From: Apostichopus japonicus | Lineage: Eukaryota; Echinodermata; Holothuroidea; Aspidochirotida; Stichopodidae | Assembly (NCBI RefSeq): GCF_037975245.1 | Contig: NC_092567.1 | Span: 8,060,714 to 8,124,713, forward strand | Direction of reading: 5' to 3' | DNA: 64,000 nt | Shown: positions 39,800-53,000 of the stretch, piece by piece | Position numbering within the stretch: position 1 is the first letter of the stretch | Layout of the letters: every line of letters begins with the position of its first letter | Notes under the pieces: generated by a model | Told to the model about the DNA's origin: nothing | Database searches by the model: none | Seen by the model: only the letters and a program-made list of their open reading frames with translations | Position numbers and translations under genes: made by a program

Positions 39800-42700
39800 T
39801 AACAATAACAAACTAAAAATTAAGTTGATGTAGAAAGACATTCGAGAAATTGTGGACGTCGGTGTTACGGTCTTTAATGTTTCCCTACGCAATTTAAATG
39901 TGTATTATTCACATTAGACTGGAAATGTATCCTTATTGCTCTTTGAATCGTGAACCTTTCTGTAAAGACAATTTCTCTGGTCCTGTCAATTGTGTATACT
40001 ATCAATGTCATTCATGCTCTCTCCACAATTATCTTCCTAGTTCACGGACACTTGTTTACCTTTTACCTTGTATAAGAAGCCGTTTCACACTTCCTGCACA
40101 GTTGAAATGCATGTAAACCTAAATTAATAGGATGTAGCTCACTGCGTCACTGAATTTACATCTAGGACTAGGGACCTAATTAGACCTAATTTAATACAGA
40201 AGAAATTATAGCTAACGTTTATAATATTAATACTTTATACTAGGCATAGTCAATTACGACGACATATGAGGTTGTTTTGTGTTTCCTATAAAGCATATAT
40301 CCCCAAACTTCAAAGCGTACCTCTATTAAAGATGAAATAAACATACTCCAACAGGTACAAATAACTAACTTTGAAACTTCGCTTATAATAAGTAACCTAA
40401 GTTATAATGTGATATGTCACTCCTCATAATAGTGAATAACCTTTTCTTTGATGTCATCGTATCGGTGTACATGTGTAATGGAAGCACACAACGGGTGATG
40501 TGTGTACTATAAGGATTTGCAATATAGACGTGTAATAGTGTGCTGTTTATAACACACAAGTCGGAACCATTTCAGCCAAAATACAATCTACCAAATCCTC
40601 ACAACTGAATGAATAATTATAACAGAAACTCTTTGTGATTGTCTCCGTTACATTGGGCGATGAATACCAGTGCTGCTTTGTTTAACTAACCGATTTAGAA
40701 ATAACACCTTAATACCATTGTTGCTTGCTACCGTCATACATCATTGACTAAGACAGACTGCACGCACTATAAAGGAATTGGTCGTGATTAGCTGGGTTGT
40801 ACCAATTTTTGCGGTTCTCCAAAGTAAAACTAATAATATGAACTTTACAAGGAAGTTCAAATGACTATGACGAGTAGAGGTTGGATTTAAGCAGTATTAC
40901 TTTTTAAGGACAAATTTAGTGTACATTTCTAAAAACCAATATTTTAACCGTTGGCTGTTATTCAAGCCATGTATAAATATAACAGAACTATGCACTGAAT
41001 TGCTAAAACAGATGTACATTTGTTAAGACGTTGTCAATAGGCAATAGCATCGCTTCCATTATATACATCAGGCTAGCAAGACATGCCATCCTAACATATT
41101 CCTATACTTTACTGTATAACATGAACCTACCCAGCATTCGCTCCCCCCTCCCCACTCCCCCCCCCCCCTTGAGTACCCCGAAAATTAAATCTAATTAAAA
41201 GTAGGAAGTATCATCTAAAGCACTCTTTTCAGGTTGAAGAAAGCTAAGCGACCCTCCTCAATCTTCCTCCTGAAAGTTGGTCTGCCACGTACGGAGGCTG
41301 AATAAAGACATAGGAAGGGGTAACAAGGTTTACTTTTATCTTTAAATTTTGACTTTTAATCTCAAAATTTTGACTTTGGAAATCAACATTTTGGCATTTT
41401 TTGTGACTTTTGAACTCATAATTTGGAGATAAAAAAAGGTGAACAATTGTAAACTTAAAGTAAAAATTTTTGAGATAAAAATGTTGAGATTTTGGCACAC
41501 CTTTTTTTCTCACCTTGGTTCTTACTAAGTCAGCCAATATACGTAATACAATACTCTCATGATTGTTCACTTCCTGCAACGTGGGAGTCATTTTGGGCAA
41601 ATATTTTCTTTGTACCTCATAGCGCTTCGAAGTGTTATAATGTTCCCTTTGTGAGAAGTCCCCCTTTTAAAATTCTTCCCCTCCTCTTCATATTCCAATT
41701 TCTGCTCTACATTACTGCTTAACTGTGGGATATATATTACTGTAGAGGTTAGGATTCCGCTTATAATGGGAACCCTATTGAACTGGTATAAGTTTTGTAT
41801 AGAGCACTTTTACCGTTCTTCATCGGTCTATGGACGTAATATGTAATTCGTGTTAGTCGTGAATCTACTCTATGGACGTAATATGTGATTCGTGTTAGTC
41901 GTGAATCTACTCTGATCATCGATCTTCTAATTGACATGAATACAAATCGTAGGAGATATTTGTCCTGTGTAAACGTTGTTTAAACAAAAACTATGATGAC
42001 TTAATACTGCCATTATACGTTGATGTTGTCTTCGCTAAACACAACCAACGTACGTACCATTGACGTTACAAACAGTAGTTTGTCATGCCTAACTTTTGCT
42101 TTGTTGCAACTTTCCTACATTCTGCCAGTCTTGGCACCCTTACACGTTGTATGAAATGTTAGGTCTGACTAGATTTGGGCGATGTCAGCAATTGCCCTGC
42201 AGTAATTAGGAATCATTCAAATAAAGAAAATATCGTAACACTTCTCTCAGTTGAAAACATTTGGATTCTTATTTGTGCTTGTTTACTTGATATCATAAAT
42301 TGGATGATTGTTTGTATCTGTTGTTATTTTTTCATAAGCCGTCTCTTGTTCACTCCAAAATATATTGTTCCCTTTCCGATGTATTGATAGATTGAAAGAA
42401 CAATGACCATCTAGGTGTTCGTAGATAAATCAATTAAGTTTGCACACGTGAAGTTTGTTTACATAATGTTCAGCATCCAAATGTCGTGCTTGCAAGGACC
42501 AGTTTTATTTGTATCCATACTGCCTAGGTTTGATTAGATGTATGTGTTACAACGCCTAGAAACATTCCTCTTTCACTTTAGGGCTCTACTCTGAATAGAC
42601 AGAAAAAGATTGGGTAAGGTTGTTACTTCAAACCCATTCCAACTTTATGGTATATAATTTAAAATGACACTTGTAAGTGTGGGAAGAAGCAGAGGTGGTA

Positions 42701-43570
42701 GCGCAGTCTTGGATTCTTGTAAGTTTCATAGTTTGTTGTATGTGTGCTATATCTAATAGACAACGTGTCGCACTAGTGTACTGTGACTTAATCTCTGTCT
42801 ATGTTGGTAAATACCTTGGATATATGGCAGGAATACCTCAGATCAAACACCTCGCATAAATAAGTAACAATGGGCATTTTATGGATATTCCCCAACAAAT
42901 AAGGATAGTTTTTGCTCCCTTTTGCTGGTTTTACTTTTCACAATTAAGTTCCGCAGACGTTCTACCTTGTTTGCAGGTTATACTCATGGACCACTATAGA
43001 CATCCCCGAAAAATCCCCGTATGAAACACACACATACCACAGTATGTTATAGTATACGTGATACGTTAAAGAACTTATTGTTGTGTGTTATGGAAATCCA
43101 GCTGTGAAGTTCATATATTTGAATTATTTTACTACGTGTAAGAGAAAAGTAAATGGAGTATGTGAAAAAGTGCGTGGTCACTGGTGAACCAACAACTGCC
43201 TTTGGTATTTCTTTCTACTAAGGCTTGCGAAGCTCAACAAAGATCAACGTTACGATTGACTAGTTCTTGCATAGTTTCAATCAGTTCTCACCATTAGAAA
43301 ATGATAAAGGTGAATTGTTAATTTAAGTATTAAACTGTTTGTTGTGTTGTCAAACAAATCATTGCATCACTATTGGAGGTCGCACGTGATGCATTTAATG
43401 ACATGTATATGTAATCCTATGAAACCGTTCCATAATCGTAATTCTCAGGAGTATTCGACGAGATATTAACTTGCCCTAAGCAACAAATGGTAGATTCCAT
43501 ATGCGTCTTAAAACTGAGCAGTACAAAACGTCACATTTTCTGGTAGAAATTGTCACACGCCAATGTATAG
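39800..43570. repeat. Segmental duplication, segment B copy 2
   Basis: Collinear with 10745-14495. It has a 50-bp local tandem duplication (gacgtaatatgtRattcgtgttagtcgtgaatctactct) at about 41833-41920. Short frames are not shared in a coding-like manner with copy 1. Confidence 0.8.
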
Positions 43571-44339
43571 CAATAACAATTTGCATCCTATTAGTAGCGA
43601 ATCATTACCCTACACGACCATAGTATTTTTCGTAGTGCTCAGAATGTAAAGAATTGTAGGAATAGAAGGAAACTTATTTGACGAAAAGGCAGTAAGAAAA
43701 AGCTTGTTATTCTCAAGATATGTAAACCTCAAAAAAACTTCATTAGCTTCGATAAGCTTGGAACTGTTTTGGAAGTTATATGAGTCTTCATGTAAACTAT
43801 CATTTGTGTTCGCTTTCGCCTTGCTTTGCCTAACTATCTAATTGTGTACACGTTGACATTTTTTTTTCCTCGGGAGACAAGTATAACGTTATTTGACACA
43901 CTGTTTGATTTAATTAAAAAGAAAACCGACGACGGGAATTCAGCAGAATGTTTCAATAATCCGAAGCGAGTAATTTAGATATTGTGGTAGCGAATTTCCA
44001 ATATTAAATACAGCATTGAAAGCGAATTATATGAATGTTATGTTACGATTGAAATTCGTCAACGTCAGCTGGATTGCTACAAAGTTCAGTATATCACATT
44101 CAGATACTCGTTATATGTCAAAATACCTGGATATTCTCTAGTCCGTGGAGCAACGACATTGGAAAGAAACTTCACATTTACCCAGTGTCTGATAACTTTT
44201 ATCAAATGATATTCTGTAAACTTATATCAGTAAGGGTAAGTCTCTGTATCTTCTAAATCTCCTGTTTTCTAGGGCTGGGTATATCAAGATAACAATAAAA
44301 CCGTCACGTAAGATACAATGATCCCAAGCAGTACTCGCT
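43571..44339. other. No gene recognised
   Basis: AT-rich sequence after segment B copy 2. One 60-aa frame (44074-44256) has no recognisable feature. Confidence 0.4.
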
Positions 44340-44870
44340 TGCGATGGTGTATAAGAGGATCGTATATACTGGATCTTGTATAGTGGATCCAGCATATTGG
44401 ATCCCGGATATTAGATAATGTATAGTGGATCCTGTAAAGTATATCCAGTATAGTGAATCGTGTAAAGTGGATCGTTTATAATGGATCGTATATAGCGGAA
44501 TGTGCATAGTGGATCCAGCATATGGATCGGGTATAGTGAGTAACATATATATGACCCTTTATGGTGTATCTTTAATCTTTAATCTTTCAGCATAGAAGAT
44601 CGTACATAGTGCAAAGTAGATCTTGCGTGGTGGATCCAGAATAGCAATCATGTAAAGTGGTTTCAGCACAGTGGATCGTTAATATTGCAACCAGCATTTT
44701 GGATCATATATAGTCGATCCTGTAAAGTGGATCGAGCATAGTGGATCGTGTAAAGCGGATCGTTTATAATGGATCTTCATCGCTCACCAGGCATAGTGGA
44801 TTTGTTATTGTGGATGCTGTATAGTCGATCCTATATATCATCTCGTGTATAGTGGAACCACGTATACTTT
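44340..44870. repeat. GGATC minisatellite, about 15-bp unit
   Basis: Degenerate units such as tgtaaagtggatcg and catagtggatccag repeat for about 530 bp with a short non-repeated break near 44540-44590. Not coding. Confidence 0.85.
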
Positions 44871-47589
44871 GAAAACATATGGCTAAAATATTGTGGTGTT
44901 CTCAGTGTGTTGTAATCTGTAATAGTGAATCTTCTTTTAACCGAAGGACTGTTATAGCACATGTTGATGAAAACCTAGAATCTCTCAATATAACCTAATC
45001 CTGCTGCTGGTTTTCGTCTCAATACATTGGCATTTACCTTCGACACAAATTACCCGCACAAAATGTATTTATCTCTTTTACCGATGCTGGTGCATTTAGG
45101 CCCTAGCACGTTTTAATCTCGTAAAACGCGACATAATTCTAGTCCTTTACAGATGATAATTTCCCAATTTTAAATGAAAATACATTAACAAAAAGTTTGA
45201 CTCAGTGTACTGATTAAGCCCCTTAACCAATATTTGAGGCAAACTGAATTGACGTAATTTTGAACCACCACACGCATATGGGTCATTGTCAATGTAAATG
45301 CAGAATGACCAAACCCTGAACCATATTTTGGTTATAGATATCCACCGACCCCAGCGTTGGATAATATTAATTTTGCAGGGCCTATAATATACACTTCACC
45401 TTTGCAATACAAATATAACTAGTATCATAACAAAGAACTTTTAATGTACACATTTGTAAGATATATTATATGATATCCATTAGTGGAATTTACAAACTAA
45501 ATACAGTAATGCATAATACAAATTGAGGAATTAAGAAGTGGGATAATAATAGTCAGAATATGCGTATTCCTGGCGCTCTGATCATGCAATAAAAGTGGTA
45601 ATTATATGATAGGGTCTAGCAACAGCCAATCGTGATTTGACATGGAATGACCCAATATGCTTTTTTGAGAACCACTTTGCACAGGAGCTCCCTTTTAACT
45701 AACCTTAAACAATGTTGTTCAACTGTCTCTTCTGGACATGTACTGGACGAGCAACAAAATGGTTTACAAACTACATACCTAAAGATTATACTTTTTACTT
45801 TGGAACAAATATCATTTAATTGACTTTCTGCCTTTCTTGAGAAGTATGAAACTTCTAATACAAACTGTACATGTATGTGTCTATTGACAATTATTGTATA
45901 GTAATGTCTATTAAGTGAATTAAACCAGAAGCCGACAGTTCATTGTAACTATTATTTGTTTATATGACATTGGATTCGGCAGATTATTTACTTATGAACT
46001 TGAAGTACAATATCCAGGCTCACACAAATATGGAACATCACAACAGGAAAATGTTTTTTTTTTATTTGTAAAAGTCTCAAATTTTTAGGGTTCTTCATTT
46101 AAAAATAAGGCAAAATACCTTCCTGAAATGTTTGTACAAACAGGGTGGTACTATACCTCTTCTATTAAAAAAAAAACAGTAATCAGATTTTGTTCAACGT
46201 GAAGCGCTTTGAGTTTTAAGGCTGTCAAATACGACCACTTTTGTACATCAGAGCAACTTAACAAACCTCATAAATTAATATTGAGACAAGCTAACAACCT
46301 GAAATTGGTAAGTTGTTAGAACTTAATACTAACAATTATAGTGAAATACCGTCACAGATCTCAGATGGTTACGTTGGTAAAATAAATTGCATCAAACCAT
46401 TCCTCATGCTGAATCGCAGCATGAAGTAGTAACTTGATAGCTGCACAACTTGCAAATATATTGCAGGAAAGCATTGTAATCGTTGTAATCGTATTTTGTA
46501 TTTTTTTAACTTGGCATAATAACCTCTGAAAGGATCAAGTATCCTGACGCAATAGTGTAAGAGCAATTCATCACTGGAAATAACACATTTTTTAGCGAAA
46601 AATACAAACAACTTTTATCTCAAAATATGTTTATTTACTCTGCATTGAGAGTTGCTAAAGTAAAATATACATTCTTACCACAGTATTTTTTTCGTTGACA
46701 ACTATTTCGCTGTTCTTTTGACCATGTGCTTCAGTTTATAATGTCTTTGGTGCAACGTTCATACATCGTCACAATAAGTCATTGGAGTGTGATTATTTCA
46801 TTCGACATTGCGTAAAACGTTATTTACAATATTGTAATTGGAAAGGGGTCAGATCAAGCCGGCCGGGGTTGGGCCGACTTGTCTATATTGGTTGAGGATA
46901 AGGAACATTTCGTTCAAGTTTGAATACAACTTACAAATAATATTGTATTGGGTAACAGTTAATGGTAACTTATGAAGGGTTCATAAATGTTGTGAGCAAG
47001 TACTAGGCCTTTTAGGGGCGTGTTCTTGTGTCGTCGAGATTTGTAAGAAAATATTTTCTACAAAATTTTAGGGGCTTAAGAAAATCAGTTGAAAGTGCAA
47101 TATTTTTACTTTTTAATTTTCTCTCTATGTATTGTTTTACATAACATTGATTTCAAACACCACAGCGTGTTCATAGACTATAACATTATCACAGACGCTA
47201 TGGAAGAGAGCTTTATACCATACATTAGTATACATTGCGTGATGTCAAGGTCATCATATATGGTACTGTATCTAGTCTACGGCACAATTACCCGCTTCGA
47301 AACTTTACCATCACTTGTTTTTGTAGTTCAGTTATAGGTTTCATCATTTGGTTTTTCTTTTGTGCATATTATGGACCTAGGTATATCAATCACTATGGGC
47401 TTGCGCACAAGCCAATGTAATGTATTGGGTCATTCTAGTAAAGTATTGTGTGTTCCTATACAGGTATATTAAACTGAATGTTTCATGCAAGACTGCAAGT
47501 TCTTTTTTGGTTTTTGAGCGATCGCAAACAGTTTTAAGACGTAACTCTGTAAAACGAACTGACTTGCACTTTAATACAAAGTGTTCTTG
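44871..47589. other. No gene recognised
   Basis: 2.7 kb of AT-rich sequence. The hydrophobic frame at 47089-47337 is not recognised and has no supporting splice sites that I could assign. Confidence 0.4.
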
Positions 47590-48610
47590 AACCTTGATCT
47601 GAACAATTAACAGCAACTGCAACACAATGCAGCACTTGACGGTTAACAAAATGATGTCATTATTTAGATTCACTATTTTCCCCATATTAAAATACAGATT
47701 CAATGGGCAGGAGCTGTACTCAGACGACCCATTCGTCATACAGATATACAGAAAGCCCATGTCTGTTTTAAATGACATCCGCTTAGGAAAATCGTACGTT
47801 GTACATTATGCGTTCATGTGGTATCGGGCATGTTGCTGTAATACATAAGTTTTACTACTTTCACCGTTATGATGATGTAAGTCATCTTGATACACGTTTT
47901 CGCATATGTCAGTCGCAAGTGTACTGACCATGGAATTTCAACTTCTTTTTACGACACACAAACAAAGGAATGTTATGATGTGGTTGAGTTCATTGCTTTA
48001 CACAAGGCTATTTACAGGAATTTTCCTATTCATTTGACAGGAGGACAAATCTACATATGGACTCGTAACAACACAATATATGATTATATGAAGACATGAA
48101 GGGCAAATCGTAAGTAAATTTTAGTTTATTTACTTTTCTCTTTAGGTTCAACGAAATGGTTATTAAAGATAGGATTAACCCTTGTTACCTTATTTAACTA
48201 TCTTGTAAGAGATATTCCGGTTGATGGATATTACTGTTTGGAATATTAAATTATTTGCGCTTAAGTAATTTTAATGATTGTAGCACGTAGCATAGAGTTA
48301 GGCATCATATGGGTATTGGTCTGAATTTTGTCTTGGTGTCTCTTTGTCATGTACTAATCATTGCACCTCCTAAGAATAAAATATTCTTTCCCAACACATT
48401 TTCATTAACAACACATTGAACAAAACCATATGCAACATCAAAACAATGCAGTATATATCTTGACCCTTAACGGTACGATGTTTTTATTTAGATTCCCTAT
48501 TTTGCTCATAATTTTTAAAAAGAAAAACAGATTCTCGGGAAGGATGGGCAGGGGCTGTACTCACACTACCCCGTTACGCTTCGTAGACTGTCTGAAGTAA
48601 ATCACGTGAC
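47590..48610. repeat. Local direct duplication upstream of the NACHT exon
   Basis: The stretch caatgcag...ttatttagattc(a/c)ctatttt...gggcaggRgctgtactca occurs at about 47622-47722 and again at about 48445-48565. Each copy has a tttag acceptor-like site, so these could be relic duplicated exons. Frames of 70-73 aa here are not recognised. Confidence 0.45.
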
Positions 48611-48871
48611 AATGGAGCTGAATCCTGATCTTCAAGGTAGTTGTCTTTAACTTTGACTTTGCCATTTGCGTATCTTTATTTTATTTTTTCAAATGTAACC
48701 CCCTCCCCCTCTGTCGTCTTAATAACACAGAGAACAGTAACAAAATTGTAATATCAATAACGAATAAACAATGAAGATGTACGTGTTCCCATGTGTGTCA
48801 CTAATTTATTGTTCGTCACATGTAGTCATACGTGGTAACATTTACGCATATTATTTCTGTTTTTTGTTTAG

Positions 48872-50367
48872 AGAAGAAAATATTTCTGATAGAAGGTCTC
48901 AAAAGTACATATAAACGCCAATATGATGCGATTCAACCCCTACCATATATAAAAGATAGACTTTATTGTGTGGACAAGGTCTTTGTAGAAGGCGGCGTTG
49001 AAGTTTGTCTGGTACCAGAGCTAACGCCAGGCACCAGAGGATCATGGGAGCGTTTGGAATCTTACAAAAGTATTTATACTGACATTCGGTTTAAATCCAA
49101 GAGACGCATTATACAAGGAGAGCCCGGGTATGGTAAGTCGACGTTAACCCTTCAGCTGGCCTACGATTGGTGCAATGACGTATCTGATTCCCCGATGAAC
49201 AATGTAGACATACTAATTCTTCTTCGGTTAAGACAACTTGGAAGTATAAAGTCTCTCTATAGGGCGATTAAGTCATTTCTTCTCTTCCATGAACACCGTG
49301 TTAGCAAACATGATATTGAAAAGATAATTCACAGTTGCTCGTCCGTCCACATTATTTTGGATGGATATGACGAGTATCCTGGCAGGGACAGCAATGATAA
49401 TGACGATGTACACAAGATCATCAAGATGGAGCTGTTTAGAGACTTTGATGTCAGCTTAACGACAAGATATCTTCCAGCATGTCTTAGAAAAGAAACTAAG
49501 GGGGCCAAACTAACAGGGTTCGATGACAAAGCTAGGGATGAGTACATTCGCAAGGCCGTAGTAGGTAACAACGATGAGGAAGTGGAAGAAATAAAACAAC
49601 AAGTCTATGAAAACTCCATCCTTGCTGATCTTTGCCAGGTGCCTCTCATATTCGTGATGTTTGCCCACATGGTTCATGATCAGAGAGACCTCATGAAGTT
49701 CAAGTCTGTCACACAGTTCTTCAAACACATGATTAGATGTTTTTACGACCATCTGAAACAGAAATTTAAAGGCAATAGAAGCAACGAGTTCTATCTTCAT
49801 GAAATGGAACACCATGAGCTAGACAAAATAGCTTTCGAAGGATTAAACAAGGAAAACCAACAATTGTCATGGATTAAGACTAGATTTCGTCAAAGAGTCG
49901 GGCAAGAATTATATGACCAGTATATTTCAATTGGCATTTTGGTTGAAGAAGATGAAGTGAACGATGATTCTACTGGAGACAATGTGTTGTTTACAACGAT
50001 GGTCCGTTTTTATCATAAACTATTCTGTGAATGGTACGCAGCCCACCACCTTGTCACTCTTGTAAAGAACGCACACAATCTCTCCGATATGCTCAGGTTC
50101 TTAGATCCATTTGATCTTCAGTACCTGTTTAGATTTGCATGTGGTCTGAATCCCAAAGCTGGAAAGAAACTCATCAACTATTTGAAGAGATTACCAGGCG
50201 GGGATAAGTTTGCCATCCTCTGTATCCTGGAACAAACTGGTGACGTCAACGACATTATGGATTCGGTGAAAGAGCTCTGCTCGAGTGCCGTTAATATAGA
50301 CAGAGACGACAGCGCTCTTCTCCAAAGATCGACGACACAGTTGCTGGAGATTGCATCTAAAAATAAT
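48872..50367 (+). CDS. NACHT-domain exon of an NLR-like innate immune gene (partial)
   Basis: A 1496-nt exon reads without stops from an acceptor (tttgtttag, ending 48871) to a donor (gtaagt at 50368); the frame would stop two codons into the intron. It begins with a linker (KKIFLIEGLKSTYKRQYDAIQ), then CVDKVFVEGGVEV and a NACHT NTPase. The Walker A GEPGYGKSTL is near 49117-49145, Walker B IILDGYDEYPG near 49352-49384, and a sensor-1-like SLTTRYLP near 49453. The C-terminal part has the helical character of NLR winged-helix regions (FYHKLFCEWYAAHHL). NLRs are cytosolic sensors that oligomerise on NTP binding; expanded NLR repertoires are known in echinoderms and amphioxus. No death-fold exon is recognised upstream and no leucine-rich repeats downstream within the window. 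The ATG at 48832 is in frame but lies in the presumed intron. It could be a partial gene, an unusual short NLR, or one with distant exons. Confidence 0.85.
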
Positions 50368-50376
50368 GTAAGTTAG

Positions 50377-51084
50377 CTAATAAAAAAAACAGCCTTTTAC
50401 ATGTTTCACCTACACCTAATTTAGGAACTGTTTACTTTTTTTAATGTTTTTTTTTCCATGGACTGTCATTGAAAACTATATTATTCAAGCCACTTTAAAT
50501 CATAAACATTTAGGTTTAAAGAAGACGGATGGTTTTCCTAGCTAATGAATACACAGTGGTGTATTGAGGATAATTGCAAAGGATGTCATATATTTAATTC
50601 AATCAGCATAATCTCTGCATGTGCCAAATTGCGCTAGAACTCTAATCGAACTGATATAGTATTGAGAATATTGAACATATACTTTGACAACATAAACATA
50701 TGCAGTGTTAATGTTTGGAATTTCAGATTCTTTTTGTTACGAATAAACAGCTAGTCTTCCAAGACTTTAAATAAAAGTTAAATGCTTCGAATGTTTGAAT
50801 TGAACTTGGAACAGCAAGCCATATATGTTGGAGGAAATTGTCTAATCGTTTAAGTTACCCCATTAACATTATGTAACATCAGTTATCATTAATGCCAATA
50901 CATGGTCGGTAACCGATAGTTTACAATGGGGTGATCGAAACAGTCATTTGGCAGTTCTTCTATCAAAATAAAACTGTATAATTGAACGTGTTGGATAGAA
51001 AAATAGTAGAAAAGATAAGGACAACATGTAATGCCTTTAAATCCAACGTAATATTTAGAATAGAATAGATATAACTACACGCTA
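50377..51084. other. Presumed intron of the NLR-like gene, nothing recognised
   Basis: AT-rich sequence after the donor at 50368; no leucine-rich repeat exon is visible. Confidence 0.4.
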
Positions 51085-51217
51085 CACAAATTTTCGGACA
51101 CCCTGGTCCTTCGTCAGGTGTAAAAAAGAGTGATTGAAATCACGTTAGTCTACCGTAAGCCCCAGACTGCTAAAGTGCTTAAACCCGGAAAGAAAAGCCA
51201 TATCCCTATTGAGACCA
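51085..51217 (-). mobile_element. Penelope-like terminal sequence (tentative)
   Basis: The minus strand reads ACACCTGACGAAGGACCAGG then GTGTCCGAAAA, a phrase I associate with terminal repeats of Penelope-like or related retroelements. No coding region accompanies it. Confidence 0.3.
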
Positions 51218-51431
51218 TAGTAACAACCCTTACAGGGAGTGTAGCGTATGGTCATTGAACCATACTATTGTAGTAACAACCCTTACAGGGAGTGTAGTGT
51301 ATGGTCATTGAACCATACTATTGTAGTAACAATCCTTGCATGGAGTGTAATGTATGGTCATTGAACCATACTAATGTAGTAACAACCCTTACCAGGAGTG
51401 TAATGTATGGTCATTGAACCATACTAATGTA
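51218..51431. repeat. 53-bp tandem repeat, four units
   Basis: agtaacaacccttacaggga begins units at 51218, 51271, 51324 and 51378. Each unit contains the inverted pair tatggtcattgaaccata, a hairpin. Adjacent to Penelope-like sequence at 51090. Confidence 0.88.
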
Positions 51432-52489
51432 GTGTCTGTGTTGCCTCAAGCCATGCAAGGAGTTATCACCGAGAGAGTTGCCTAGTGCAGGGAGATGTCA
51501 CTGACAGCGAGAGGTTGATGTTATTAACACACTGTTACAAAAACGTATTCTTACATTAGAATACCGGCAGCCAGGACGCCTGCGTTAAGTCGCAATTTAA
51601 GAGAAGTTCGTGAAAGACGGTGCGCCGTATTTAAACGAATACATTAGAACCGTGAATCAAAAAGTAAGAGTTAATTCTGTCAAGGAATAACTTCTCTCCC
51701 GTTAACGATTCCTACTGTTATCAAAGTTTGTCGATTTTTTTTTTTACTTCTATTGCAATTAATTTGGCCAACCCGTTTAGTGTAAATTAAAACCGACACG
51801 CTTCAGTGTGTGTACTTTTTAAAGAAAAGACACCAAGTAAAGAACCTGGGTACGAAAACCATACTACCGAACGATCCGCTCTCAACCGTAGTCACCTTGC
51901 ATGGAGACTGACTGTGCTATCTCCGTCGGGTGTGTATCACCATTCCCCTCGAAAGGGAACACCTAATTATTATACTGTACTGTACGTTTAATTTTAGTTT
52001 TAGTAAATGCCTCAGAGCTAAGTCAACTACATATACCGACGAAAAGTGAACAATGTGACGTTAATTTTAACCCAAACAACAACAGTTTTTAACCAGTAAA
52101 CACATGCTTTGATATCAAATGAAGTAACTCTACCAAGTTTTAAATTAATTAGAAACATGATGCGCATAAATCAACACAGAAATCACCAAACGAGAATATA
52201 ACCCGCATAATTTGGGTAGCACCATTTTATTAATATGCAAATTTAACAGTGTCCGATGTTTGTTGTTGATACAGAACGGTGATAACTTGTAATTGTGCAT
52301 TGATGCAAAGGTGTTATAATACCCACTATTAAAGACAAATTATTATTGGCGTCATGCAGTTTATAACGCATTCAACCGTTATTAGATACAACCAATGGTG
52401 AATGTTAATTAACAATATAAAGGCACTGTTGTATGTCCATATTGTCTTTTTTTTTCAAAATGTCACTATTAATTTACAGGGTCTGTTTT
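51432..52489. other. No gene recognised
   Basis: Between the two minisatellites; short frames only. Confidence 0.4.
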
Positions 52490-53000
52490 GTCTTCGAGAG
52501 AGCTCCCTGCTATAATTAGGCACCTTTACAGAGAGACAGAGAGAGAGAGAGAGCTCCCTGGAGTTGTTAGGCAGCTGTTACAGAAAGAGTTCCCTGGTAT
52601 TATTTGAGAGCTGTCACAAACAGAGCTCCCTAGAATTAATATGAGCTGTCAAAAAGACGGTTCCCTGGTATAATTAGGAAGCTGTCACAAAGAGGTCCAG
52701 GGTATAATTAGGCGGCTGGTGCAGAGAGTAATCTCTGGTAGGGAGCTGTAACATAAAGCTCCCTAGAATTAATATGAGCTGTCTAAAAGTGTGCTCCATG
52801 GTATAATAAAGGAGCTGTTACAGAGATAACTCCCTGGTATTATCAGGGAGCTGTCACAAACAGAGCTCCATGATATTAATATTAGCTGTCACAAAAAAAG
52901 GGATTCCCCTGTATAATTAGGGAGCTGTCACAAAGGGTGCACCCTGGTATAATTAGGGAGCTGCCACGAAGAGAGGTCCTTGGTGTTACACAAAGCCCCC
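52490..53000. repeat. GAGCTCCCTGG minisatellite, about 35-60 bp units
   Basis: About a dozen degenerate units of the form agctccctggtataattagggagctgtcacaaag. Each unit holds an inverted agctccct/agggagct pair. Confidence 0.85.

Noticed and set aside
51218-51431. Regular repeat array that could suggest CRISPR
   Set aside because: Whole 53-bp units are repeated with no unique spacers, and the context is eukaryotic.
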